A DNA stretch of 64,000 bases from Caenorhabditis elegans (taxonomy: Eukaryota > Nematoda > Chromadorea > Rhabditida > Rhabditidae), in contig NC_003280.10 in assembly GCF_000002985.6 (NCBI RefSeq), forward strand, positions 1,922,001 to 1,986,000. The letters run 5' to 3'. The stretch's first letter is position 1, and each line of letters begins with the position of its first letter. The position numbers were made by a program, and so were the translations under genes. This document shows, one piece after another, positions 31,680 to 41,062 of the stretch. The notes beneath the pieces were generated by a model that was not told the origin of the DNA, did no database searches, and saw nothing but the letters and a program-made list of their open reading frames with translations.

Positions 31680-33668
31680 TCAGTGATCAAAAGCCATCTC
31701 AAGCCACTTCTCCAATGAATACTCCTGATCCCCCACTGGAATCACGAATCCCGGAAACTTCTCAACATCCTCCATTCCAGTCATTTTCCGAATCCACACA
31801 CGAGCTTCTACTATGATGGTGTCGTTGACTAGGTAATCCTCCTCCAACACATCCCATCTGAGGAACATGTCCCAGCCAACGCCACCACCTCTTTCAATCG
31901 ATAAAATTTTTCCATTTGGTGACACTATTTTCAATTGAAAATCATGTTCAATTGACGATTTTTTGGATTCAGGTTGGCTTTTCCCATGAAGAAGATATAA
32001 TCCTAGAAATCCATTTTGTTTTTCGATTTTCATTCTCCTAAAATACTCATTTTTTAAGTTTTAAAAACAAAAAAACTAACCATGGAATGTTAAACCAAGT
32101 TTGAATGTCCGTAAAGATGCTCCCTCCTTCTTTAATATTTGACATGTTCTTGATAGTATGGGATAGTACAAATGATTTCTCTAGGCATGGTACATCTTCA
32201 AATAATCGGTTTTAGTCCTATTTTAAACTTTAAAGGTGGTGTGGCGCCTGTGAGGAGTTTATTTAAATACACTTATAGTGATCCCAAACGACCGAATATC
32301 ATATTAAAACACTTCCACAAATTTTTATAATTTCCGGTCAAAGTTTTGGAAAATTGCCAAAATTTTGAAAAATATGAGCTTTTGTGGAAATTTAAAGAAA
32401 TGTCGCATGTGTTGACCCCTACAATGTTTTAATACAAATAATTTAAACAAAATTAAAACATAAAAAATCTCAAAAAAAAATTTTTTTTTTGGTCTACTTC
32501 CAAAATTATGAGTGGCAAAAACTGAGTAATTGCCACTTTTTGACAGTAAATAAAAAATTTTCAAAAATTTTTTGAAAAGTTTTTATCATGATATTCGGTC
32601 ATTTTGGGACCAAAGGAGTGGTTTTTAACAATTTCCCCACTGGCGCTACTCCACCTTCAATAAGAAGACCTACCTTTGACTTCAATTATTTTCACGCGAA
32701 CCTCCACATCGATACTGTCATTGCTCACATAATCTTTTTCTATACCATTGCAATAAATTAAAAATACACTACCAGATTTTGCACCAAATGTACAAGTTCT
32801 TTTCGGTACCGAATGAAATTTTCCGTTTGCAGCAATCAATTTGATCTCACGTTCCACCACGACAGTCTTTGTCCTATCTTCGGACACGTGGTGCAAATGG
32901 AATCCAAAAGATCCGTTTTCCTCTTGTAATTCAATTTTCCTAGAAGTAAATTGTTGTTTACTAAGACTGTTTTAATATTATACCATGGAATATTGTAATG
33001 CACTTCTACATCACTATACTGGTACTCTCCCTCTAGAATTCTCGAGAGATTTTTGAAGGTATGTTTTAGCACGAACGATTTTCCCGAATCAGCTGGCATA
33101 TTTGGAAGACCTGAAATAACTTCCTGTAGTATAAGAGTTTTAATGAATTCAATATTACATTTCTGTTCGAAGAATCCTGAACTGCTAACAATATCGGCGT
33201 GAATTTCAATGATAATACTGTCTTCATCCACATAATCCCTTAGCATATTCTCCCAACTAATTAATTTATCCATTCCATGTCCTTCAGGCTTTTGGAATTC
33301 ATGTTGTACAGTCCGTTGGAAGAATTTCCCACTGACAGCTACTAGTTTCATCGTGAATTTTGTTTGAAATGACCATTTTTTCGTCTCGGAGCATTCCTTA
33401 TTTTCACAGTGCAGATTTACACCAAGAAATCCGTCTTTTTTGGAAATGCTGAGCCTCCTAAAAATTCAAGTTTGAAAAATTCAAGTTTTGAAAATCTTTC
33501 AAGTAGTGTTCAGAGAATTCAAATTAGCGTGCATACATAGTTTGTAAAAAAGACAACTAACCATGGAATATTGTGTCGTATTTCAATATCACTGTAGTAA
33601 CTGCCTCCTTCGTCGAGTTTTGATACATCCTTGAAGGTATGAGTTAGCAAGAAAGATCTGCTCGTCAT
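31680..33668 (-). CDS. Three-MATH-domain protein, copy E (intact)
   Basis: Exons 33668-33562, 33457-33159, 33110-32984, 32939-32674, 32195-32081 and 32037-31680 (107, 299, 127, 266, 115 and 358 bp) give 423 aa. MATH 1: MTSRSFLLTHTFKDVSKLDE and ISWENMLRDYVDEDSIIIEI. MATH 2: SFVLKHTFKNLSRILEGEYQ and GIEKDYVSNDSIDVEVRVKI. MATH 3: SFVLSHTIKNMSNIKEGGSI and RWDVLEEDYLVNDTIIVEAR, with a tail ending GDQEYSLEKWLEMAFDH. There is no BTB. Intron 2 uses AAAT|gtaat because the donor used by paralogue F (GCGG|gttt) is mutated to GA here; reading straight through 33158-33111 is also open. Intron 5 contains a dispersed repeat. Substrate-binding role inferred from MATH; partner unknown. Confidence 0.8.
32228..32660. 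mobile_element. MITE-like repeat inside intron 5 of three-MATH copy E
   Basis: Imperfect inverted ends (aaaggtggtgtggcgcc at left; reverse complement of the right end gaaggtggagtagcgcc) also share ACCGAATATC inward of each end. The word ggtggagtagcgccagtggg is, from memory, common in C. elegans dispersed repeats. It explains why this intron is 478 bp while the same intron in paralogue F has about the family minimum of coding-free sequence. Confidence 0.6.
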
Positions 33669-33860
33669 TTTCTTTCAGAAAAAGCACAGAATTGAAATAG
33701 CAAAACGTTAAGCTAGGGGGTGAATGAAAAGTAAGAAATGAAGAAAATAAAAGAGGAGAACCTTCTAACTCTGAGCAAGATAAATACAGGATGACAGAGA
33801 CATTTGTTTGCACAAATTGAACATAGCAAGCCGCAAGATAATGTTGATTTTCTATCAATT
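33669..33860 (-). promoter_or_regulatory. Conserved 5' region of three-MATH copy E
   Basis: Upstream of ATG 33668 lies a TTTTTCTGAAAG acceptor-like site, a T/C-rich stretch and, about 120-190 bp up, the block TGCTATGTTCAATTTGTGC ... TGTATTTATCTTGC (minus strand). The same arrangement stands before copy F and remnant G. Conservation outside coding DNA suggests a promoter duplicated with the genes. Confidence 0.55.
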
Positions 33861-34049
33861 TAAATTAATTTGGACATTAGGAAAATATCAGCAATGATTT
33901 GTTTTATATTTTTTGACCTGCTCCTGATTCCCCGTACTAACACTTGATCTGTTTTTAGAAATAATTATTCGAATCAGACAAATATTACTTCAATGTGTCA
34001 AAGTTCATTTTGGTGTAAAACAAACAAAGAATAAACATTAATTGCATAG

Positions 34050-35890
34050 TCAATGATCAAATGCCATTTCAAGCCACTTTTCCAATGAATATTCCTGATC
34101 TCCCACTGGAATTACAATTCCAGAAGGTTTCTCAACAGTGGTTTCATCTTCAATTCCAATCACATTAAGAATCTTCACGTGAGCTTCAATTGTGAGAGTA
34201 TCGACGACTATGTATTTTTCCTCCAAACTGTTCCATCTCATGAAACGCCATCCGTAACCGGTTGCTTTATCAAACACATATGGTTTTACATTTAACAATA
34301 AACTTCTCCCATTGGATGACACTATTTTAAATTGAAATTCAGTTTCAATTGACCATTTTCTGGATTTACATAGTTGTTTGTCACATAGGAGAAATAATTC
34401 AAAAAACCCGTCTTGCTTTCGAATTTTCAATTTCCTGAAATATTGAAAAAGGTAATGAGTCTAGATAGTGTTTTTAAAATTTAGTTTTTATTGCTCACTT
34501 CATTCTGTCATTAATCATTGTTTTTAGGAAAATATGAGTTTTCTTTTTTTTTCGAGTAAAATACGAATGTTTTACTCAGTTTTTTTTTACAAACAATGAA
34601 ACTTTGAAAATGTTCTTTAAAAAATTGGCTCAGCCCATCAACGTAACCAGTCCAAAATTTGATTTGAATCGTTCTCCGTATTTTTAGTTTCATAAACCAA
34701 AAAATATACACCAAGGGAAAGTAAACTAACCATGGAATGTTAAACCGAGTTTGAATGTCCGTAAAGATGCTCCTTCCTTCTTCAATACTTGACATGTTCT
34801 TGACAGTATGGGATAGTACAAATGATTTCTCTTGGCATGACAATTCTTAAAATAATCGATTAATAACATTCTACATATACTAAAAAGAAACCTGTGATTT
34901 GAACTATTTTGACATGAACTTCCACATCGATACTGCCATTGGTCACATAATCGTTTTCCATATCATTCCAACTAATAAACTGGAATCCCCAATTCGACGT
35001 AGCTCCAAAGATAGCCTTGTTCTGTGTTGAATGAAGTTTCCCGCTCGCAGAAATCAGTTTAAATTCATATTCACACTCAATCGACAATTTTCTTCCTTCG
35101 TACATTTCTTTTTCGCAGTGCAAATAGGTTTCCAGAAACTCGTTATACTTTTCGATTTGCATTCTCCTGAAAAACTAACAATTTTCCCATAGTGCTCCAA
35201 AACATTCAAAAAGATACCATGGAATATTGAAATGCTCTTCTAAATCACTATAATCCGAGTCCCGCTCTACCAATCTCGAAATGTTCTTGAAAGTATGTTT
35301 AAGCACAAATGAATTATTGGAATTTGGTTGCAAATTAGGAAGATCTGGAAGTTATCAATGAGGAGTACTACTCATAAATCTAATTTTACATTTGACTTTA
35401 AAGAAACCCGCACTGCTAACAATATCGGCATGGATTTCAATGATAATACTATCATTATCCACATAATCCCTTAGCATATTCTCCCAACTTATGAATTTAT
35501 TCATTCCATGTCCTTCCGGCTTTTGGAATTCATATTGAACAGTCCGTCGGAAAAACTTCCCACTGACAGCTACTAGTTTCATCGTGAATTTCGTTTGAAA
35601 CGACCACTTTCTCTCTCCAAAGCATTCCTCCTTTTCACAGTGCAGATTTACACCAAGAAACTCTTCTTTCTTGAAAATACGGATTTTCCTGGAAATTTAG
35701 GTTTTGAATAATAACTTGCTGTTCTACTAGTTATCAAGACATTTTCACATCTTTCAATTATGTGTGTAAAAATAATAACTAACCATGAAATATCATGTCG
35801 TATTTCAATATCACTGTAGTAACTGCCTCCTTCGTCGAGTTTTGATACATCCTTGAAGGTATGAGTTAGCAAGAAAGATCTGCTCGTAAT
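34050..35890 (-). pseudogene. Three-MATH-domain gene, copy F, start codon lost
   Basis: Exons 35890-35784, 35688-35408, 35344-35218, 35166-34892, 34845-34731 and 34434-34050 (107, 281, 127, 275, 115 and 385 bp) join into an unbroken 429-codon frame with three MATH domains (SFLLTHTFKDVSKLDEGGSY; SFVLKHTFKNISRLVE; SFVLSHTVKNMSSIEEGRSI) and the same EYSLEKWLEMAFDH end as copy E. The only lesion found is at the start: where E has ATG ACG AGC, F has ATT ACG AGC (35890-35888). No in-frame ATG occurs in the rest of exon 1. Translation from ATT, from an unseen upstream exon, or from the ATG in exon 2 (MKLVAVSGKFF) are alternatives. All splice sites are canonical, so the gene may still be expressed. 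Confidence 0.75.
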
Positions 35891-36065
35891 TTTCTTTCAG
35901 AAAAAGCACAGAATTGAAATAGCAAAACGTTAAGCTAAGGGGTGAATGAAAAGTAAGAAATGAAGAAAATAAAAGAGGAGAATCTTCTAACTCTGAGCAA
36001 GATAAATACAGGATGCTAGAGACATTTGTTTGCGCAAATTGAACACAGCAGGCAACAGGAGGTAC
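35891..36065 (-). promoter_or_regulatory. Conserved 5' region of three-MATH copy F
   Basis: Nearly identical to the 5' region of copy E, including aaaataaaagaggagaa, actctgagcaagataaatac and acatttgtttgcgcaaattg on the plus strand. The transcription signals therefore look preserved although the ATG is not. Confidence 0.55.
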
Positions 36066-36360
36066 GGGAAGCCCGAAAAAAATAGAAAAGAGTCAGATAA
36101 TCACACTAAAAATCATCAAGTTCTGTGAAGCTATACGTCAGAAAAAAAAGAAAAAGTTCATTTGAAGGCAATAAATACAAATCAAAACAATAGCGAACTA
36201 TAAGGGTAAGCTCGAAGTTTAAAAATTCTGCGTAGGTTGAGGTCTGGCAGCTCATCTTGAGATATGCTCAGAACTTATTAAAATTTTAAAAAAGATTAGA
36301 GTTATTTGAAAAGTAAACAGTATTTATTAAATAAATTGAAAGATTCATTTAGACTCTAAT

Positions 36361-36753
36361 TCAAGAAATAGACCATTTAGATGATGGTTCAGAGTTTCTA
36401 GCATCCTCAAGCTTAAACTCCTCAAGCTCTCTCATCAACATCTTATCCTCTTCCGGCATAATCGCATTGTCATTCTCCATTCCAGTCATTTTCAGAATCC
36501 AGACACGAGCTTATACGATGATGGTGTCGTTGACTAGGTAATCCTTCTCCAACACATCCCATCTGATGAACACTTCCCAGCCATTCGCAATATAACCTTC
36601 AGAATTTTTGTATTCATAAATGCAATCAACTTATGTAGTAACTCACCATGGAATATTATGTCGTATCTCAATATCACTGTAATAACTCTCTCCTTCTCCG
36701 AGTTTTGATACATCCTTGAAGGTATGGACTAGCAAAAATTGTTTAGCTGTCAT
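36361..36753 (-). pseudogene. MATH-domain gene remnant G
   Basis: Exon 1 (36753-36647) is a good family start, MTAKQFLLVHTFKDVSKLGE to RHNIPW, with a canonical gtgagt donor. What follows is only the last part of a MATH domain (NGWEVFIRWDVLEKDYLVND), missing the first half of exon 2, and TAA replaces GAA in TIIV-E-ARVW. The remaining frame ends with an acidic tail (EEDKMLMRELEEFKLEDARN) and stop at 36361. One MATH domain, deleted and interrupted, so not functional. Confidence 0.78.
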
Positions 36754-36839
36754 TTTCTGAAATATTGAAAATGTGAATTAGTGGCAAAATAAAAAGTAAA
36801 AGTGAAACAAGCTGATAGATGAAAACCGTTTAAGTGTTA

Positions 36840-36910
36840 ATCTAACTCTGAGCAAGATAAATACAGGAAGATAGAGGCATTTGTTTGCGCATATTGAACA
36901 TAGCAATTCA
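36840..36910 (-). promoter_or_regulatory. Conserved upstream block of remnant G
   Basis: Contains ctctgagcaagataaatac and gaggcatttgtttgcgcat in the order and orientation seen upstream of copies E and F. Confidence 0.5.
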
Positions 36911-37019
36911 TTAGGATATGGGAAAACTGAACAATTACTTGTTTTTTGTCAGTACGCAAATAAATAAACAAAAAAATAGGAAAAATTCAGAAGATTTCAA
37001 AAAAGATCTAGAAGTGCTT

Positions 37020-39412
37020 TCGCATTGGTTTGTGGTCTGACAGATCAGTTTTCGGGCAACTCGTTGCAATTGAACATTCGAATAGCAATCAAGAACTGGT
37101 TAATTGCATGTTGGCTAATGCTCGATCCATTGCATCGCTTGAAAAACTTGAATTTGTCCATAAGTTCGTAGCCTCTAATAGTTTAGACTTCTTGTTTGTT
37201 ACCGAAACATTTCTAAGTAATGCTTTTACTGATTTCTCATGCTCTTCACCTCACTATACCTGCATAAGATCTGATCGGCTTGAGTGCCATCCAAAAAAAT
37301 GCGGCGGAGGTACTGCTGTGTTTTTTCATAAAAAATGGGCTCTTACGCCTGTCTCAATGGCACCTTCTTTTTATCTCTCGCATTTTTGTGAAATTCTGGC
37401 ATTAGACCATAAGCAATCCAAAACTAGATTTATACTGATATACCGCCCCCCCCCCATCCACTACCGCAAGTAGAACCGCTGAGCTCTTTAAAAATCTAAA
37501 CCAGCTTCTCGACTGCCCCTCCTATACTTATGTCCTCCTCGGTGATTTCAATTTTGCAAACACCAAGTGGAATTCAAATTTTCTTCCCACGGGCTCTGAG
37601 TATCTCTATAATTGGATGAAATTTCATGATCTGGCACAAATGGTAAATTTTCCGACTCGGTTTTCCAAATTAAACAGTGGCACGTTTCTTGATCTCATAT
37701 TTACAAATAATTCCGGTGTTTTACAAAATTTAAAACCGGGTACTCCATTTATAAACTCAGATCATATTTCCATTTTCTTCTCCTTATCTCTCCCCCAGAC
37801 CACTCCTGCTCATTCTGCCCCTCCCAAGTCTTTTATGAATTTCAGAAAATGTGATTTTTTCAACCTCAATAGATACATGGTGTCATACAATTGGCCTAAA
37901 CAGCTATCATTCTTTGCTACACCTGATTCTAAGCTTAATCATTTTCTCAAAATTTTTAATGAGCTTATCTCTGATTTCACTCCCCAATATCCAACATTAA
38001 GAGTTCAAAGTCCCAAAGTTACAGGTAGGAAATTATACAGAAAACTTCGTAAGCATCACCCAGACACTGAATCCTCAGTTTCAAAAAAGAGAGTTAAATC
38101 AAGATTAAAATTCCTCAAAAAGAAAAATATGGCTTTTGAAAATAAATTAATTCACTCTAAGAACTCTAAAAGTCTATTCTCTTACATTAGAAATCGTATA
38201 AAGCCTTCCAGTTCTCTCACTCATTTCTCTGTAGACAATAATAATGTTGATAAACCGATTGAAATGGCGGAAGTATTAGTTAAAGAGTTTTCAAAAAGTT
38301 TTGTTACTCATGATCCACCCTTCCCAACTTTTCCTTCCTGTGAGAGCACACCGTCCCCAGTAGATACATCGCCATTAACTATCGCGAGTACCATTCTTAA
38401 ACTAAAACCCAAAATAGGTTATTCCCTTGACAACATAAATTTTTTTATTTTAAAAAAGTGCTGCGATTCCATTTCTATTCCTTTATCTCTAATTTTTAAA
38501 GAATTCATAACTACGAATTCATTCCCATCCTGCTGGAAAACCTCAATTGTGATACCTGTACACAAAAAGGGCAACAGTAGTGACCCCAAAAACTATAGGC
38601 CCATAGCCTTGACTCATCCATTGTCCAGATTATTCGAAATAATAGTATTAAATCCTATCAGGAAAACATTCTCCCACAAGATATCCAAATTTCAGTTTGG
38701 ATTCTTAAACAATAGATCGTGTATAACTGCCCACCTAAATGCTTCATCTAATTACCATAAAATTCTTTCGGTACCCAATCAGTTTGTTGATATTATCCTT
38801 TTCGATTTCGCTAAGGCGTTCGATTCGGTGCCACACGAGCTTCTTTTATGCAAATTGAGAAACTTCGGTTTCGATGATAACATTTGCTTGTGGTTTAAAG
38901 CCTTTATATCAGATCGCGTCTCAAAAGTGAAAATTGGTGATTCCTTGTCAAATTCTTCCTTCAAGAACTCTTCTGGTGTCCTACAAGGCACTGTCACTGG
39001 ACCCTTTTTTTTTGGTCTATATAAATGACCTTCTTGATCTATTCCCCCCTGATGTTCACGTTATTGCATTTGCCGACGATCTCAAACTTTTCAGCAATAA
39101 CTGTCAAAGCTTGCGTTCATCTATAAAAATAATTGAAAACTGGTGTAAAATTTGGCAGCTCAAGCTAGCCGAAAATAAAACAAAGGTACTTCATGTTGGT
39201 AAGAAAAACCCTAAATATAAATATTATGTAAACGGACAAAAGATTGAATGTTGTTCTAAAGCTTGTGATCTTGGCATATGGGTCGATGATCAATTAACTT
39301 ATGAAAAACACATTCTAGTCAAAGTAAATGCAGCAATGTTTAAATGCCGCCAAATACTCAAAAACTTCCGCTCTCTTAATATGATGTTCTACTTCAAATT
39401 ATTTAATACTTA
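37020..39412 (+). mobile_element. Non-LTR retrotransposon (APE + RT), cut by Helitron insertion
   Basis: The apurinic-type endonuclease is recognisable: NARSIASLEKL, VTETFLSNAF, GGGTAVFFHKKW, then LLGDFNFANTKW and NSDHISIFF. Reverse transcriptase follows: [48 protein letters not shown] and [12 protein letters not shown]. Two frameshifts are visible, both in homopolymers: a C10 run near 37443-37453 and a T9 run near 39004-39012. The coding frame stops being LINE at 39412, in the middle of KLFNTY, where the Helitron 3' terminus begins; the missing RT thumb and 3' end should lie to the right of the Helitron array, outside the window. The 5' limit is uncertain. CR1/Jockey-like by motif style. Confidence 0.82.
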
Positions 39413-39442
39413 CCAGCCGTTCGCACGCGCCAAGGCGCGTGC
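39413..39442 (-). other. Helitron 3' terminus: hairpin plus CTGG (copy 1)
   Basis: Plus-strand CCAG (39413-39416) is CTGG on the element strand. The stem is gcacgcgcc (39423-39431) paired with ggcgcgtgc (39434-39442) around a 2-base loop. A hairpin just inside CTRR is the termination signal for rolling-circle transposition. The same terminus starts at 47835 and 55130. Confidence 0.9.
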
Positions 39443-39737
39443 TCCGTCTGGCTTTGTAGTTTCTAGATTTTTAAAACATATTTTCAGCTTGGTTTTTGAA
39501 TTTTACAACTTGAGGTTGAAAACAGCATTGAAACAAATGTCATGTTTCGGATTATCAGTGAGAATATGAGATCTTCTCTTATTGAGTTTCAGTTTTAAAT
39601 ATTTGGGAACAAATCGTGAATTTGATATAATTTCAATTTAAAATTACTTTTTTGAATAGTGTTTGTTCAAAACTATTTCACTTTGACAAATAAAGAAATG
39701 TTGTATATTGTTATTGGTCGAAGTTCAATCGCTTCCA

Positions 39738-39804
39738 GCATGGCACAGCTGGTAGCGCGCGCGTCATTGGCGCGCGGACCTTTTGGTTCGATCCCCGCGA
39801 GGGC
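39738..39804 (+). other. tRNA-like segment with Pol III A and B boxes (Helitron copy 1)
   Basis: TGGCACAGCTGG at 39741-39752 fits the A-box consensus TRGCNNAGYNGG exactly, and GGTTCGATCC at 39785-39794 fits the B box GGTTCGANNCC. Between them cgcgc/gcgcg can form an anticodon-like stem with a GTCATTG loop. The T stem and acceptor stem pair poorly, so it is more likely a tRNA-derived internal promoter than a working tRNA. Confidence 0.5.
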
Positions 39805-40028
39805 AAAAAAATTCTAAAATAGCAAAAGTGTTGCTGAGAATGGTCAAACTACTGGAGATGTCTAGCGAGACCCAGATAAGAGCAGAGGTGCTTCTGAGAG
39901 GGTTGGTGATTCAGGGGTAGTGCGAGCACTATCTCCTGTCTCTTATGTGGCACATTGTTGTGTTTCTGTGGTTATAATAATACTCCCTCCCCCCATACTC
40001 CTACATATGGGGGCGAGTGAGAAGGCTG

Positions 40029-41048
40029 GAGTTGTCGAGCGAGACCTCAGAAGAGAGCTGAGTTGTCTAGCGAGATAGCAGAGAAGAGATGAGTTGTCGA
40101 GCGAGACCTCAGAAGAGAGCTGAGTTGTCTAGCGAGATAGCAGAGAAGAGATGAGTTGTCGAGTGAGACCTCAGAAGAGAGCTGAGTTGTCTAGCGAGAT
40201 AGCAGAAAAGAGCTGAGTTGTCTAGCGAGATAGCAGAGAAGAGATGAGTTGTCGAGTGAGACCTCAGAAGAGAGCTGAGTTGTCTAGCGAGATAGCAGAG
40301 AAGAGATGAGTTGTCGAGCGAGACCTCAGAAGAGAGCTGAGTTGTCTAGCGAGATAGCAGAGAAGAGATGAGTTGTCGAGTGAGACCTCAGAAGAGAGCT
40401 GAGTTGTCTAGCGAGATAGCAGAGAAGAGATGAGTTGTCGAGCGAGACCTCAGAAGAGAGCTGAGTTGTCTAGCGAGATAGCAGAGAAGAGATGAGTTGT
40501 CGAGCGAGACCTCAGAAGAGAGCTGAGTTGTCTAGCGAGATAGCAGAGAAGAGCTGAGTTGTCGAGCGAGACCTCAGAAGAGAGCTGAGTTGTCTAGCGA
40601 GATAGCAGAGAAGAGATGAGTTGTCGAGCGAGACCTCAGAAGAGAGCTGAGTTGTCTAGCGAGATAGCAGAGAAGAGATGAGTTGTCGGGCGAGACCTCA
40701 GAAGAGAGCTGAGTTGTCTAGCGAGATAGCAGAGAAGAGATGAGTTGTCGAGTGAGACCTCAGAAGAGAGCTGAGTTGTCTAGCGAGATAGCAGAGAAGA
40801 GCTGAGTTGTCGAGCGAGACCTCAGAAGAGAGCTGAGTTGTCTAGCGAGATAGCAGAGAAGAGATGAGTTGTCGAGCGAGACCTCAGAAGAGAGCTGAGT
40901 TGTCTAGCGAGATAGCAGAGAAGAGATGAGTTGTCGAGTGAGACCTCAGAAGAGAGCTGAGTTGTCTAGCGAGATAGCAGAGAAGAGATGAGTTGTCGAG
41001 TGAGACCTCAGAAGAGAGCTGAGTTGTCTAGCGAGATAGCAGAGAAGA
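40029..41048. repeat. 62-bp minisatellite, about 16.5 units (Helitron copy 1)
   Basis: Each unit is two related 31-bp halves: one with GTCGAGCGAGACCTCAGAAG, the other with GTCTAGCGAGATAGCAGAGA. Units differ only by single-base variants (gagc/gagtgag, aagagatg/aagagctg). It lies directly downstream of the Rep-helicase stop. Array length differs sharply between the three Helitron copies. Confidence 0.93.
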
Positions 41049-41062
41049 ATAATAAGCTTTAT

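Noticed and set aside
40029-41048. Possible CRISPR-like array
   Set aside because: Units are contiguous with no unique spacers, and the DNA is eukaryotic; an ordinary minisatellite.
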